A stretch of 64,000 nt of DNA from Pseudomonas sp. MN1F (GCF_009391885.1 NZ_VZII01000037.1:62001-126000); one strand, 5' to 3'. Numbered from the stretch's first letter, positions 53,626 through 61,939 are shown. Notes: generated by a model from the sequence alone, not told the origin. Translations and numbers: made by a program.

Positions 53626-54665
53626 GCATCATCCAGGATTTCGACCTCAACAACCTCGACCGGCTGTTGCGCACCTTCGGTGAGCGGCCGCAACCCCTGA
53701 ACCTGGACACCCAGCTGCCGCAACTGATCCAGGCACTCAAGGCCGACCACCTGGACCTGCTGCCACTGCCTGGGCAAGGCAACACCCTGCGCCGCTGGCA
53801 GACCCTGGCGCGGGTGGCCGGCTGCGACCTGGCGCTGGCCAAGCTCTACGAAGGCCATACCGACGCACTCGCGATACTCGCTGAGTGTGGCGCGGCGCAT
53901 CGGGTGGCAGAAGGCACCTGGGGCGTCTGGGCAGCGGAGCACCCAGACGCTCGGGCGCGCATTGTCGCCCGCGATGGTAACCAAGTGCTGTTGACCGGTC
54001 GCAAGGCCTGGTGCTCGGGTGCGCTGCAGATCGACCGGGCGTTGATTACCGCCTGGGCCGATGACGACCAGCCACAACTGGTGGCGATCGAGTTGGCACA
54101 GCCGAGCCAAGGCTTGAGTATCGACCGCTGGCAGGCCGTGGGCATGGCAACCACCGCGAGCATCGAGGTGACGTTCGCCAACACCGTCGGCATCGCCATC
54201 GGCCAGCCCGGGCAGTATCTGTCGCGCCCTGGCTTCTGGCATGGCGGCGCAGGCATTGCCGCCTGTTGGTACGGCGCCGCCGAAGCATTGGCCGACTACT
54301 TGCGGGCGCATTGTCGCAAGCCCCGCCCCGACGCCCATGCCGATGCCCACCTCGGTGCGGTGGACGCGGCCCTGTTCGGCGCTCGCGCGGCGCTGCGCGA
54401 ATGCGCCGCCTGGATAGACCGACAGCCCGACGCCGACGCCAGTTTCGAGGTGCGGCGCACTCGCGCTCAGGTCGAACACGCGGTCGAGCAGGTCATCAGC
54501 CACGTAGGCCGTGCGCTGGGGGCTACACCGTTCTGCCGCAACAGCCATTTCGCCAGGCTCAGCGCTGACCTGCCGGTATTTCTTCGCCAGAGCCACGCCG
54601 AACGCGACTTGGCCGCACTGGGTGAGCAACTGGCACAAGTACCTGCAGGAGCCTGGAAGCTATGA
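53622..54665 (+). CDS. Acyl-CoA dehydrogenase-like flavoprotein, first gene of the tailoring cassette
   Basis: This 347-residue protein has the acyl-CoA dehydrogenase fold: an N-terminal helical domain (about 1-120), a beta domain with VLLTGRKAWCSGALQIDRALITAW (the flavin-binding 'KxWCSG' segment, about 128-151) and a C-terminal four-helix domain. The family's catalytic base motif (TxxYEGT) is not evident, so a classical alpha-beta dehydrogenation is doubtful. The protein is shorter than the usual 380-390 residues. It starts inside the last codons of ligD and overlaps the PIG-L gene by 4 bases. It is probably part of a sugar- or lipid-modifying pathway. Confidence 0.75.
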   Translation: MSIIQDFDLNNLDRLLRTFGERPQPLNLDTQLPQLIQALKADHLDLLPLPGQGNTLRRWQTLARVAGCDLALAKLYEGHTDALAILAECGAAHRVAEGTWGVWAAEHPDARARIVARDGNQVLLTGRKAWCSGALQIDRALITAWADDDQPQLVAIELAQPSQGLSIDRWQAVGMATTASIEVTFANTVGIAIGQPGQYLSRPGFWHGGAGIAACWYGAAEALADYLRAHCRKPRPDAHADAHLGAVDAALFGARAALRECAAWIDRQPDADASFEVRRTRAQVEHAVEQVISHVGRALGATPFCRNSHFARLSADLPVFLRQSHAERDLAALGEQLAQVPAGAWKL

Positions 54666-55417
54666 ATGCGAACCTGATCCAGTCCAGCGAAGGCACCCCA
54701 TGGGCCGAGTGGCAACAGGCCGCGCGCCTGGCGCGCGCCACCTGGATAAGCCCCCAGCAACTGTGCCCACCCGGGCGTCGCCTGGTGCTGATCGCACCGC
54801 ATCCGGACGATGAAATCCTCATGGCCGGTGGGTTGCTGACGCACTTTCGCGGTCGCGAAGACGACTTGCTGCTGATTGCCGCCACTGACGGCGAAGGTAG
54901 CCATCCCAGTTCCGAATACTGGACCGAGCATCGCCTGCGTCGGCAGCGCCCGCTGGAAAGCCGCCAAGCCCTGCAGCAGCTCGACCTGGACCTCAACCGC
55001 CTGAACTGGCGCAGGCTGAACCTGAAAGACGGCGGCTTGCCTCGCGAGGAAGCCTTCCTGGTCAATCACCTGACCCAGGCGCTGCGATCCGATGATGTGC
55101 TGATGGCCACCTGGCGCGACGACGGTCACTGCGACCATGAGGCCGTTGGCAGGGCGGCGGCCCAGGCCGCCCTGGCGCGCAAGGCGCAGTTGGTTGAGGT
55201 GCCGGTATGGGCCTGGCACTGGGCGCAGCCGGACGACCCGCGCCTGCCCTGGCCCCGTGCCCACCGCATCGAGCTCGACGAGGCCGCCCTGGCGCGCAAG
55301 CGCAAGGCCCTGGCCGCGCATGTCAGCCAATTGCAACCCGACGGCCCACGCCCGCCTGTGCTGCCAGCCAGGCTACTGGACTGCCTGCTGCAACCTTTCG
55401 AACTGGTATTTCTGTAG
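54662..55417 (+). CDS. PIG-L/LmbE-family deacetylase
   Basis: This 251-residue zinc-dependent N-deacetylase of the LmbE/PIG-L family has the metal and catalytic motif APHPDDEILMAGGLL (residues about 44-58, HPDDE) and the later metal-binding HCDHEAV (about 156-162). It would remove an acetyl group from an N-acetylated sugar such as GlcNAc on a lipid or small molecule. It overlaps the dehydrogenase-like gene by 4 bases and is followed by the methyltransferase after 11 bases. From memory, proteins joining this domain with a methyltransferase of the next type exist, which supports a shared pathway. Confidence 0.85.
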   Translation: MNANLIQSSEGTPWAEWQQAARLARATWISPQQLCPPGRRLVLIAPHPDDEILMAGGLLTHFRGREDDLLLIAATDGEGSHPSSEYWTEHRLRRQRPLESRQALQQLDLDLNRLNWRRLNLKDGGLPREEAFLVNHLTQALRSDDVLMATWRDDGHCDHEAVGRAAAQAALARKAQLVEVPVWAWHWAQPDDPRLPWPRAHRIELDEAALARKRKALAAHVSQLQPDGPRPPVLPARLLDCLLQPFELVFL

Positions 55418-55428
55418 ATGGAGTCGTC

Positions 55429-56028
55429 ATGAGCCTCGATGCGCAGTATTTCGCCGATTTGTATGCCAGCAATGAAGACCCGTGGGCGTTTCGTACCCGC
55501 TGGTATGAAAAACGCAAACGTGAACTGGTCATGGCCAGCCTGCCGCGCCAATGCTACCAGCGGGTATTCGAACCCGCCTGCGCCAATGGCGAACTGAGTG
55601 CCTTGCTGGCCGAGCGCTGCGCCGAACTGTTGTGTCAGGACCTGGACCCAACGGCAGTGGCGCTTGCCCGAGAGCGCTTGGCCGATGTGCCGAATGCATC
55701 GATTGAACTGGCCAGGTTGCCAGGTGACTGGCCGGGGGGGCGCTTCGACCTGATCGTGCTCAGCGAAGTGGGCTATTACCTCGATCCCACCGATTGGTTG
55801 CAGGTCATTGAGCAGTCGGTCGCCAGCCTGACCTATGACGGCGGCCTGCTGGCCTGCCACTGGAAGCATCCGATCGCCGGCTGCCCGCAGGATGGCCGCG
55901 AGGTGCACCAGTTGCTGTCCAAGCACCTGCCACTGTTCGCGGTCTACCGGCACGAGGAGGCCGACTTCGTGCTCGAGTACTGGTCATGTCAGCCCAGTGT
56001 GGTCGACCTGGATGAGACCTGCACATGA
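55429..56028 (+). CDS. NodS-like SAM-dependent methyltransferase
   Basis: This 199-residue class I methyltransferase has the SAM-binding segment RVFEPACANGELSALLAERC (about residues 46-65) and the second motif LLCQDLDPTAV. An N-terminal SNEDPWAFRTRWYEKRKRELV segment resembles NodS and related N-methyltransferases that act on a deacetylated glucosamine. Such an order (deacetylase, then N-methyltransferase) parallels Nod-factor synthesis. Its end overlaps the glycosyltransferase gene by 4 bases. The substrate is unknown. Confidence 0.82.
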   Translation: MSLDAQYFADLYASNEDPWAFRTRWYEKRKRELVMASLPRQCYQRVFEPACANGELSALLAERCAELLCQDLDPTAVALARERLADVPNASIELARLPGDWPGGRFDLIVLSEVGYYLDPTDWLQVIEQSVASLTYDGGLLACHWKHPIAGCPQDGREVHQLLSKHLPLFAVYRHEEADFVLEYWSCQPSVVDLDETCT

Positions 56029-56672
56029 TCGGTGTGGTGATCCCCGCGCACAATGAAGCACGCCGCCTCGGGCGCTGCTTGAAAGCCATGGCCGCAGCGG
56101 TGGCCGTGGCGAAGCAGGCAGGCCACGGTGTGAACGTGCTGGTGGTTCTCGATCGCTGTGTCGATGGCAGCGCCAAGGTGGCCGCTCGGTATGATGTCGA
56201 CGTGCTCGCAGTCGAGGCTGGAAGCGTTGGCATGGCGCGCCGCCTGGGGGCCGAATGGATGCTGCAGCGCGGTGCAAGCTGGCTGGCCTGCACCGACGCC
56301 GACAGCCAGGTGCCTGTGCATTGGCTGCTGTCACAACTGGCCTGCACGGCTGAGGTGGTGTGCGGCACAGTGCATGTCGCCCGCTGGCAAACCTGGCAAC
56401 GGGCGGCGCTGCGCAAGCTGTATCTCAGCCGTTATGAAGCGCGAGAGGGCCATCGGCATATCCATGGGGCCAACCTGGGGGTGTGTGCCCGCGCTTATGA
56501 GCGGGTTGGCGGGTTTCAACCGCTGGCGGCGCATGAGGATGTGCAACTGGTGCGTGATCTTGAGGCTGACGGGGCACAGATCGTCTGGACTGCCAGGCAC
56601 AGCGTGGCCACCAGTAGCCGCATCGATAGCCGGGCCCGGGAGGGGTTTGGGGATTACCTGGCGAGTCTTTAG
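56025..56672 (+). CDS. GT2-family glycosyltransferase
   Basis: This 215-residue soluble glycosyltransferase of the GT-A fold begins IGVVIPAHNEARRLGRCL, followed by VLVVLDRCVDGSAKVA. It has the metal-binding LACTDADSQVPVHWL (DAD-type DXD, about 90-104) and HIHGANLGVCARAYERVGGF near residue 145, the GT2 acceptor region. It has no transmembrane helix, so it is shorter than membrane GT2 enzymes. It overlaps the methyltransferase gene and ends just before a perfect hairpin. Probably adds a sugar in the same pathway. Confidence 0.82.
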   Translation: MIGVVIPAHNEARRLGRCLKAMAAAVAVAKQAGHGVNVLVVLDRCVDGSAKVAARYDVDVLAVEAGSVGMARRLGAEWMLQRGASWLACTDADSQVPVHWLLSQLACTAEVVCGTVHVARWQTWQRAALRKLYLSRYEAREGHRHIHGANLGVCARAYERVGGFQPLAAHEDVQLVRDLEADGAQIVWTARHSVATSSRIDSRAREGFGDYLASL

Positions 56673-56674
56673 CT

Positions 56675-56724
56675 GCCTGTTCCGGCCTTATCGCGGTTTT
56701 ATCCGCGATAAGGCCGGAACAGGC
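56675..56724. terminator. Bidirectional hairpin between the GT2 gene and ku
   Basis: GCCTGTTCCGGCCTTATCGCGG (56675-56696) and its exact complement (56703-56724) form a 22-bp perfect stem with a 6-base loop TTTTAT. It begins 2 bases after the GT2 stop and ends 1 base before the ku stop, so it can terminate both convergent transcripts. The pattern 'TTATCGCGG-loop-CCGCGATAA' also resembles a REP unit. Confidence 0.7.
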
Positions 56725-56725
56725 A

Positions 56726-57574
56726 TCACGATGCCTTGCGGGAGCGCTTGGCCGGTTTCTTTTCGGGCGCCGCTTTGCGCGATGCCTTGCCACCCAGGCT
56801 GCGCTTGAGCAGCTCGGTAAGGTCGATGATATCGGCCCCCTTCTCTGCAGCCCCACCCTCGCCCTTGTCCACCACGGCGATCTTACCTTTGCTGGCCTTC
56901 TCTTCCACCAGGTCCATGATGGTCTGGCGAAACGCATCGTGGTACTCATCGGGCGCCCACGCCCCGCTCATGTCTTCGACCAGCCGCTTGGCCATGTCCA
57001 GTTCGCGCTTGTCGGGTTTACTGTCGGTCACGCTCTTGTCCAGCTCCAGGCTGTCTAGCCCGCGCACCTCGTCCGGCCAGCGCAGGGTAATCATCACCAG
57101 CGCATCGTCCAGCGGGCGCAACAGCGCCAAGTGCTGGCGGGTATGCAGCACCACCGTGGCCAGCGCCACCTTGCCGGTACTTGCCAAGGTTTCGCGCAGC
57201 AGCGCATAGACCTTGCCGCCGCGCTTGTCGGGGCTCAGGTAATACGGCGTGTCGAACTGCTGCAAGGGAATTTCTGCAGCTTCCACGAACGAGAAAATGT
57301 CGATGGTCTGCGTGGCTTCGGGGCGGGCCTTGCGGATCTCTTCTTCACTGATCACCACGTAGCGGCCCTTCTCGTACTCCACGCCCTTGACGATGTTGTC
57401 CTTGTCGATGTCCTTGCCGGTGACCTTGTTGATCCGTTTGTAGCCCACCGGCTCCATGCTGCGCTTGTCGAGCCAGTCGAAGTCGACCCGCTCGGTGCGC
57501 ACCGCGGTGTTGAGCGACACCGGTATATGCACCAGTCCGAAACTGATCGCGCCTTTCCAGATAGCCCTGGCCAT
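56726..57574 (-). CDS. ku: Ku protein for non-homologous end joining
   Basis: This 282-residue bacterial Ku starts MARAIWKGAISFGLVHIPVSL, the highly conserved N-terminus. It continues with the Ku core beta-barrel (KRINKVTGKDIDKDNIVKGVEYEKGRYVV...) and ends in a lysine/arginine/alanine-rich tail (KKPAKRSRKAS) typical of LigD-interacting Ku. It binds broken DNA ends and recruits LigD. A few bases of upstream frame precede the ATG at 57574. It converges on the ligD cassette, which is unusual since ku and ligD are often adjacent and parallel. Confidence 0.95.
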   Translation of the reverse strand: MARAIWKGAISFGLVHIPVSLNTAVRTERVDFDWLDKRSMEPVGYKRINKVTGKDIDKDNIVKGVEYEKGRYVVISEEEIRKARPEATQTIDIFSFVEAAEIPLQQFDTPYYLSPDKRGGKVYALLRETLASTGKVALATVVLHTRQHLALLRPLDDALVMITLRWPDEVRGLDSLELDKSVTDSKPDKRELDMAKRLVEDMSGAWAPDEYHDAFRQTIMDLVEEKASKGKIAVVDKGEGGAAEKGADIIDLTELLKRSLGGKASRKAAPEKKPAKRSRKAS

Positions 57575-57660
57575 TGGCAACACCTCCCAGGCTCAAGATG
57601 AGCCTCATACCTGAAGTGACTGCCTGACGCGGTAAAGGTTTATTCGCGTTGCCCTGATGG

Positions 57661-58251
57661 TCAGCCGGCCTGGGTGAACAACACCCGCTTGAACGCCTCG
57701 GCCGCCAAATGCACCTGCACCGCCCAATCGTCCGCCGCATCGCTGCCGGCGTCATCGGAGATGTACTTCAGGCACACGAACGGAATGCCTTCATCGCGCG
57801 CGATCAGCGCGAACACGTAGGCTTCCATGTCGACCACATCGTAAGGGGCGTCGCCATGGTTGATTTCGAAGCTGTCGCCACTGCCGCAGGTTTCCACTGG
57901 CAGGCCGGGGATCGTCTGGCCATGTTCCAGCAGCACCGGAATGTTCGACAGCGGCGTCTGGTAACGGGCGAAGCCCAGCGCAGTCACGTCCATGTCGCGT
58001 TGCACGAAGCGCGTGCAGCACACCACCTCGCCCTTGCCATGGCGCTGGCTGCCGGCCGAGCCGAGGTTGACGATCAGCTTCGGACGGCGTTGCTGGATCG
58101 CTTTGGTCAGGGCGATGGCGGCATTGACCTTGCCGATGCCGGTGAACACGGTGTTCACCTCGGCAAAGACATCACCCGCTTCAGCCTCCAGGGCGAAAAC
58201 GAACAGGGTGTCGGCGAGGGAAATGTCGGGGAACTGCTTGTTCAGCATCAT
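57661..58251 (-). CDS. MTA/SAH nucleosidase-like protein
   Basis: This 196-residue protein of the PNP/UDP phosphorylase fold has the motif YDVVDMEAYVFALIARDEGIPFVCLKYISDDAG (about 137-169). This motif places the ribose-binding Met-Glu pair and the catalytic aspartate in the positions seen in 5'-methylthioadenosine/S-adenosylhomocysteine nucleosidases. LIVNLGSAGS (about residue 60) is the purine/phosphate loop. It is shorter than typical MTAN (about 230), so the substrate may differ. It lies 52 bases after the GCS2-type ligase gene and would remove SAH if the neighbouring methyltransferase is active. Confidence 0.75.
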   Translation of the reverse strand: MMLNKQFPDISLADTLFVFALEAEAGDVFAEVNTVFTGIGKVNAAIALTKAIQQRRPKLIVNLGSAGSQRHGKGEVVCCTRFVQRDMDVTALGFARYQTPLSNIPVLLEHGQTIPGLPVETCGSGDSFEINHGDAPYDVVDMEAYVFALIARDEGIPFVCLKYISDDAGSDAADDWAVQVHLAAEAFKRVLFTQAG

Positions 58252-58303
58252 GGTGCGGTGGGTCCGAATGGCTGGCGAGGGGCGCAGCCATTGTCGGCAT
58301 TCG

Positions 58304-59425
58304 TTAGCTGAATGCAAGCCCAGCCGCGACCACCTGCCTGACCACGGCCTGGCAGGCCTGCGCAGCGCTGGCGCCATTGGCCAAGGCGCACTGCAGGGCC
58401 GCCAGCTGGCGGTCGGCGCTGGTGCCCTGCTGCAGGATCAGCCGGGCATGTTGGTAAGCGCGCTCGGCGTCCACCGTATCCGGCTCGAACTGCGCCTGCA
58501 ACTGGCCCAGCCAGGCCAGCGCGGTGACCGGTTGCTGCTCATGCACACCAATGAATTCGGCAAAGCGTCCATGGCGCATCGCGCGCCAGTAGTTTTCCTG
58601 GGTGATCCAGCGCAGTTCGCGGCTGAGCGCAGGCGCAGCGCGGTGCCTCGCCACGTTTTGCTCCACCAGATGGCGGAACAGCGCCGCCAGGCACAGTGCA
58701 TCTTCAAGCGCCGGGCAGGCATCACAGATGCGCAGTTCCACCGTGGGGTAGCGCCTGGACGGCCGGATCGCCCACCAGAAATCACCGTCCTTGGCCAGTG
58801 CGCCCGTGCGTTGCAGCAACGCGCGGTAGCGTTCATAGGCGCCCCAGTCGAGCAAGGGCTCGGGCAGGCCCATATGGGGCCACTCCCCGCACATCACGCG
58901 CCGATAGCTCATGTAGCCGGTCCTCTGCCCAGCCCACAAGGGGGACGACGTGCTCAGCACCAGCAGCAAGGGCAGCCAGTACACCAGGTTATTGATCAGT
59001 TGCATGCGATCACAACCTGGCGGCACACCCACATGCACATGCAGGCCGTTGAGCAGGCTGCGCCGCGCTACCTGCTGGTAGTCGTCGAACAGCTGCCGGT
59101 AATGCGCAGTGGCCCTGGGCTGCTGCCGCTGCCAGGGCGCATTGGGGTGGCTGGCCGCGCAGTAAAGGCCCACACCCTCCTCGGCCAGGCTGGCACTCAG
59201 GCGCTGACGATGATCCTGGAAGAAGCCCCGTGCCTCATGCAGGTTGCCGAACACCGGCGAGGCGACTTCGATCTGGCTGCGGAACATCTCTTCGGCAAAG
59301 TACTCGCCAGCCACCTCACGGCAACGCCTGGCCACACGCTGTGACGGCGAGGTCAGCAGGCGGCCGCTGGCAAGGTCCAGCAACAGGTATTCTTCCTCGA
59401 TGCCGAACGTGCAGGGCCGGTGCAT
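58304..59425 (-). CDS. GCS2-type carboxylate-amine ligase (YbdK-like)
   Basis: This 373-residue ATP-dependent ligase of the glutamate-cysteine ligase family 2 starts MHRPCTFGIEEEYLLLDLASG, the hallmark GIEEEY motif. Later signatures are NGLHVHVGVP (about residue 125), WWAIRPSRRYPTVELRICDACP (about 216-237) and ALSRELRWITQENYWRAMRHG. Members form a gamma- or alpha-amide bond between a carboxylate and an amino acid; YbdK has only weak glutathione-type activity, so the substrate here is open. It lies 6 bases from the NPPY methyltransferase gene. Confidence 0.85.
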   Translation of the reverse strand: MHRPCTFGIEEEYLLLDLASGRLLTSPSQRVARRCREVAGEYFAEEMFRSQIEVASPVFGNLHEARGFFQDHRQRLSASLAEEGVGLYCAASHPNAPWQRQQPRATAHYRQLFDDYQQVARRSLLNGLHVHVGVPPGCDRMQLINNLVYWLPLLLVLSTSSPLWAGQRTGYMSYRRVMCGEWPHMGLPEPLLDWGAYERYRALLQRTGALAKDGDFWWAIRPSRRYPTVELRICDACPALEDALCLAALFRHLVEQNVARHRAAPALSRELRWITQENYWRAMRHGRFAEFIGVHEQQPVTALAWLGQLQAQFEPDTVDAERAYQHARLILQQGTSADRQLAALQCALANGASAAQACQAVVRQVVAAGLAFS

Positions 59426-59431
59426 GCGGGG

Positions 59432-60388
59432 TCAGCTACTGCGGTTTACGGTAAGCGCCACCGCAGCGATGCGCTCGACCCGTTCATAGCCCGGCTCGAG
59501 CAATTGCTCGCCAAACACGTCCGGGTCGATTTCCCGATAGACCCACGCCCACTTCGGGCCGGCCAGGCGCAGGCGGATGGCTTCGAGCAAGCCATCGCGG
59601 CCTTCGACGATGGCCACGCCGGTATACAGCAGCAACGTCCCCCCGGGGCTCAGGCGCTCCAGGGCCTGTTCGACGATGCGCAGCGACAGGTCCGCGCCCA
59701 GTGCCCCGCCGCCATGACGATAGGTGCGCTGGCCAGTGTCGAGCATGTACGGCGGGTTGGCGACGATGAGGTCGAAATAGCCGCTGATGCCGTCGAGCAG
59801 GTCGCTCGCTTCGACCGTCACATTGCTGATGCCGGCCAAGGCTGCATTGATCGCCGTGTAGCGCAGGGCCAGCGGATTGATATCGACGGCACTCACCTGG
59901 GCCTGTTGCGCCGCCCGTGCGATTACCAGTGCGCCCACGCCGCTGCCACAGCCGATATCGACGGCGTGCTGCACGCGGTTCGGGCAGCGCTGCAGGTGGT
60001 CATGGATGACGTGGGCGAAGCGATAACTGTCAGGGCCAAAGAACACCGCATCACTGGCGTCGGTCGGATAGGCTGAGTGCACCAGCAGCAAGTCATCCAG
60101 GCTCGACCAGCGCACGCGGCTGCGCAGCCAGCTGCCTTCCTCGTTCAGCACCTGTGCGGCACGCATCTGCTGCAGTTCGTCGGCCGAGAGCAGCGAGGGC
60201 GGGAATGCCCGGCTCCAGCCAAACACATCGCGCAGGGTGCTGGCATGCTCAGCCCCCTCGCGGGCGTTGTTGATCGCCTGGGTTGCCGGCGTCACGCAGG
60301 TAAATCGGTAGCCGTCGGCACGCAAGCGACGGCCGAGCTGCAACAAAGCCTCGTCGGCCTCAACCTGTCGGGAATCGAGCATCATCAA
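59432..60388 (-). CDS. NPPY-motif SAM-dependent methyltransferase
   Basis: This 318-residue class I methyltransferase has a SAM motif VDIGCGSGVGALVIARAA (about 143-160), an acidic ribose motif SAVDINPLAL and the catalytic IVANPPYM (NPPY at 211-214), which defines N-methyltransferases acting on amide, ring or exocyclic nitrogens (HemK/PrmB, DNA adenine and 23S rRNA enzymes). The first 110 residues form a separate helical substrate domain. The start has three consecutive methionine codons at 60388. The gene overlaps the HDO-type gene upstream by 4 bases and is 6 bases from the ligase gene, so a specialised small-molecule target is as likely as a protein or RNA target. Confidence 0.8.
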   Translation of the reverse strand: MMMLDSRQVEADEALLQLGRRLRADGYRFTCVTPATQAINNAREGAEHASTLRDVFGWSRAFPPSLLSADELQQMRAAQVLNEEGSWLRSRVRWSSLDDLLLVHSAYPTDASDAVFFGPDSYRFAHVIHDHLQRCPNRVQHAVDIGCGSGVGALVIARAAQQAQVSAVDINPLALRYTAINAALAGISNVTVEASDLLDGISGYFDLIVANPPYMLDTGQRTYRHGGGALGADLSLRIVEQALERLSPGGTLLLYTGVAIVEGRDGLLEAIRLRLAGPKWAWVYREIDPDVFGEQLLEPGYERVERIAAVALTVNRSS

Positions 60389-61722
60389 TGTGGGCCCTCC
60401 TGGGCCAGGCCGGTGGCACGAAGGTAGGCGCGAGTGGCGCGCAGGCCCTGCGGCTGGGCATGCTGGTTGCCGGCCATGCGAGCGATCAGGCTGTCGATGC
60501 TCTCGCTGCCGCCGTCCAGCCCGTCGCTGCCCGGTAATGCCTGCACATCCGGCATCCAGCTGCCGGGCAGCACCCGGCGCAGCGGGGCCTGCCAGTCAGC
60601 CGCGATCCAGTCGTGCCACAGCTGCTTTTCATAGGCGCTGAACACACCAAACATGGGCGCACTCGGGCCGTCGATCAGCGACCACCAGCGACTCTGCGTT
60701 GGGTTCTGTCCACGCTTGATCCACCCTTGCGCCTGCAATGCCTGGAGAAAGCCCGGCAAGGCGCCGGGTTCGGCCAGCCATTGGTTCACCGTGCGTTGTT
60801 GCAGACGGCAGCGGTCGGCATGCATGAACTGGCCGAAGCGGCGCTTGCGCTCCAGGGCCGCAAGCAATTCGCCCTCCAGGTTGAAACGGCTGATCAGGCT
60901 GGGCGTATCGGTGCCCAGGTCATTCAGCCGATAGCCGTGACGCACCCTGCGATAGAACACCTCGGGGTCGCCCTGCGGACAGAGTTGCTGCACTGCCCGG
61001 ATAGACTTCTGGGCGTGACCGCTGGCGGCATTGTCGATCGTTACATGCAATTGAAAATAGTGACCGTCAATGCCCAGTTCAGCCAGTTCGTGGGTGGTGA
61101 TCAGCAAGTGCAGCGGGGGTTGTTCATAGCCCAGGTTGTAACCGATCACCTCCGCAAGGAAGCTTTCGCCGTAATGGCCCAACGCGAGCTGCAAGGCGCC
61201 TTGCAGGTACTGTTGATCGTCCAGTGGGAGCGGTTCCAGGCAACCCAGGCGGCTGATCAGGCGCTGGTAAATCAGCACATGATTGCTTCGCGGGTCGCCA
61301 TCGCCCAGTTCTTCGAGATACGTGCGAATCAGGCCGTGATAACGGGGGTCTTGCCAGTGATGCAGGGTCGCGTGCAACCAGGCACCGTCGACAGCCTTGG
61401 TCGGCGCCACTTGCTGCAAGAACCAGAGCGCCTGGGAGCGATTAGCAAAATAGCGGCGCGGAGCACCTTGCTGGCGTTGCTCCAGGTAGCACGCATGGTC
61501 ACGGGCAACCCGCGCCGCATGGCGGGCGCTCCAGGCATCGAGTTCGCCCGGCGTATCGGGCAGGTCGTCAGCAGCAGTGCTGACCTCGGCCAGGCGCGCT
61601 GCCAGCCATTGACGGCTATCTGCGTCGTCGCCTGACAGAAGCCCCTGATAGCGCCTGGCAAGGCTGGTGTCATCGGCCAGGGCCGGGATCGATGCTGCGG
61701 TGTTGCAGGTCATCACGGTCAT
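60385..61722 (-). CDS. Heme-oxygenase-like (HDO-type) iron-containing redox enzyme
   Basis: This 445-residue protein contains a heme-oxygenase-like di-metal fold at about residues 95-260, as in UndA/CADD/BesC-type enzymes. Candidate iron ligands are E137/E138 and H148 in YLEELGDGDPRSNHVLIYQ, E191 in AEVIGYNLGYE, and H221, H226 and D230 in DGHYFQLHVTIDNAASGHA. A C-terminal extension of about 180 residues, rich in tryptophan, has no domain that I recognise. Such enzymes oxidatively cleave amino or fatty acids or cofactors. It overlaps the methyltransferase gene by 4 bases and follows a small lipoprotein gene by 19 bases. Substrate unknown. Confidence 0.78.
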   Translation of the reverse strand: MTVMTCNTAASIPALADDTSLARRYQGLLSGDDADSRQWLAARLAEVSTAADDLPDTPGELDAWSARHAARVARDHACYLEQRQQGAPRRYFANRSQALWFLQQVAPTKAVDGAWLHATLHHWQDPRYHGLIRTYLEELGDGDPRSNHVLIYQRLISRLGCLEPLPLDDQQYLQGALQLALGHYGESFLAEVIGYNLGYEQPPLHLLITTHELAELGIDGHYFQLHVTIDNAASGHAQKSIRAVQQLCPQGDPEVFYRRVRHGYRLNDLGTDTPSLISRFNLEGELLAALERKRRFGQFMHADRCRLQQRTVNQWLAEPGALPGFLQALQAQGWIKRGQNPTQSRWWSLIDGPSAPMFGVFSAYEKQLWHDWIAADWQAPLRRVLPGSWMPDVQALPGSDGLDGGSESIDSLIARMAGNQHAQPQGLRATRAYLRATGLAQEGPH

Positions 61723-61741
61723 GCCGTATTCCTCTTGCAGC

Positions 61742-61939
61742 CTACTGGCGCTGGTCTTCCTGCGGCATCGGTTGTGGGTCTGGCGCAGGCTGCGGTGCAG
61801 GCTTTTGCGCAGGTTGCTGCATCTGAACAGAAGGCTTGGTTGGATCGCTGTTCTTGCCCGGGTGATTGTTGTCGCGGTCGAAGCAGCCGCCGAGCAATAC
61901 CAGGCTGCCCAACAAGGCGATCAAAGGTGTCACACGCAT
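61742..61939 (-). CDS. Small proline/glutamine-rich lipoprotein
   Basis: This 65-residue protein starts MRVTPLIALLGSLVLLGGC, a lipoprotein signal with lipobox LLGGC. The mature tail is proline/glutamine-rich and disordered (KPAPQPAPDPQPMPQEDQRQ). The start at 61939 has GGAGGTTCCC upstream (GGAGG). It lies between the KGG protein gene and the HDO-type gene. Function unknown. Confidence 0.7.
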   Translation of the reverse strand: MRVTPLIALLGSLVLLGGCFDRDNNHPGKNSDPTKPSVQMQQPAQKPAPQPAPDPQPMPQEDQRQ

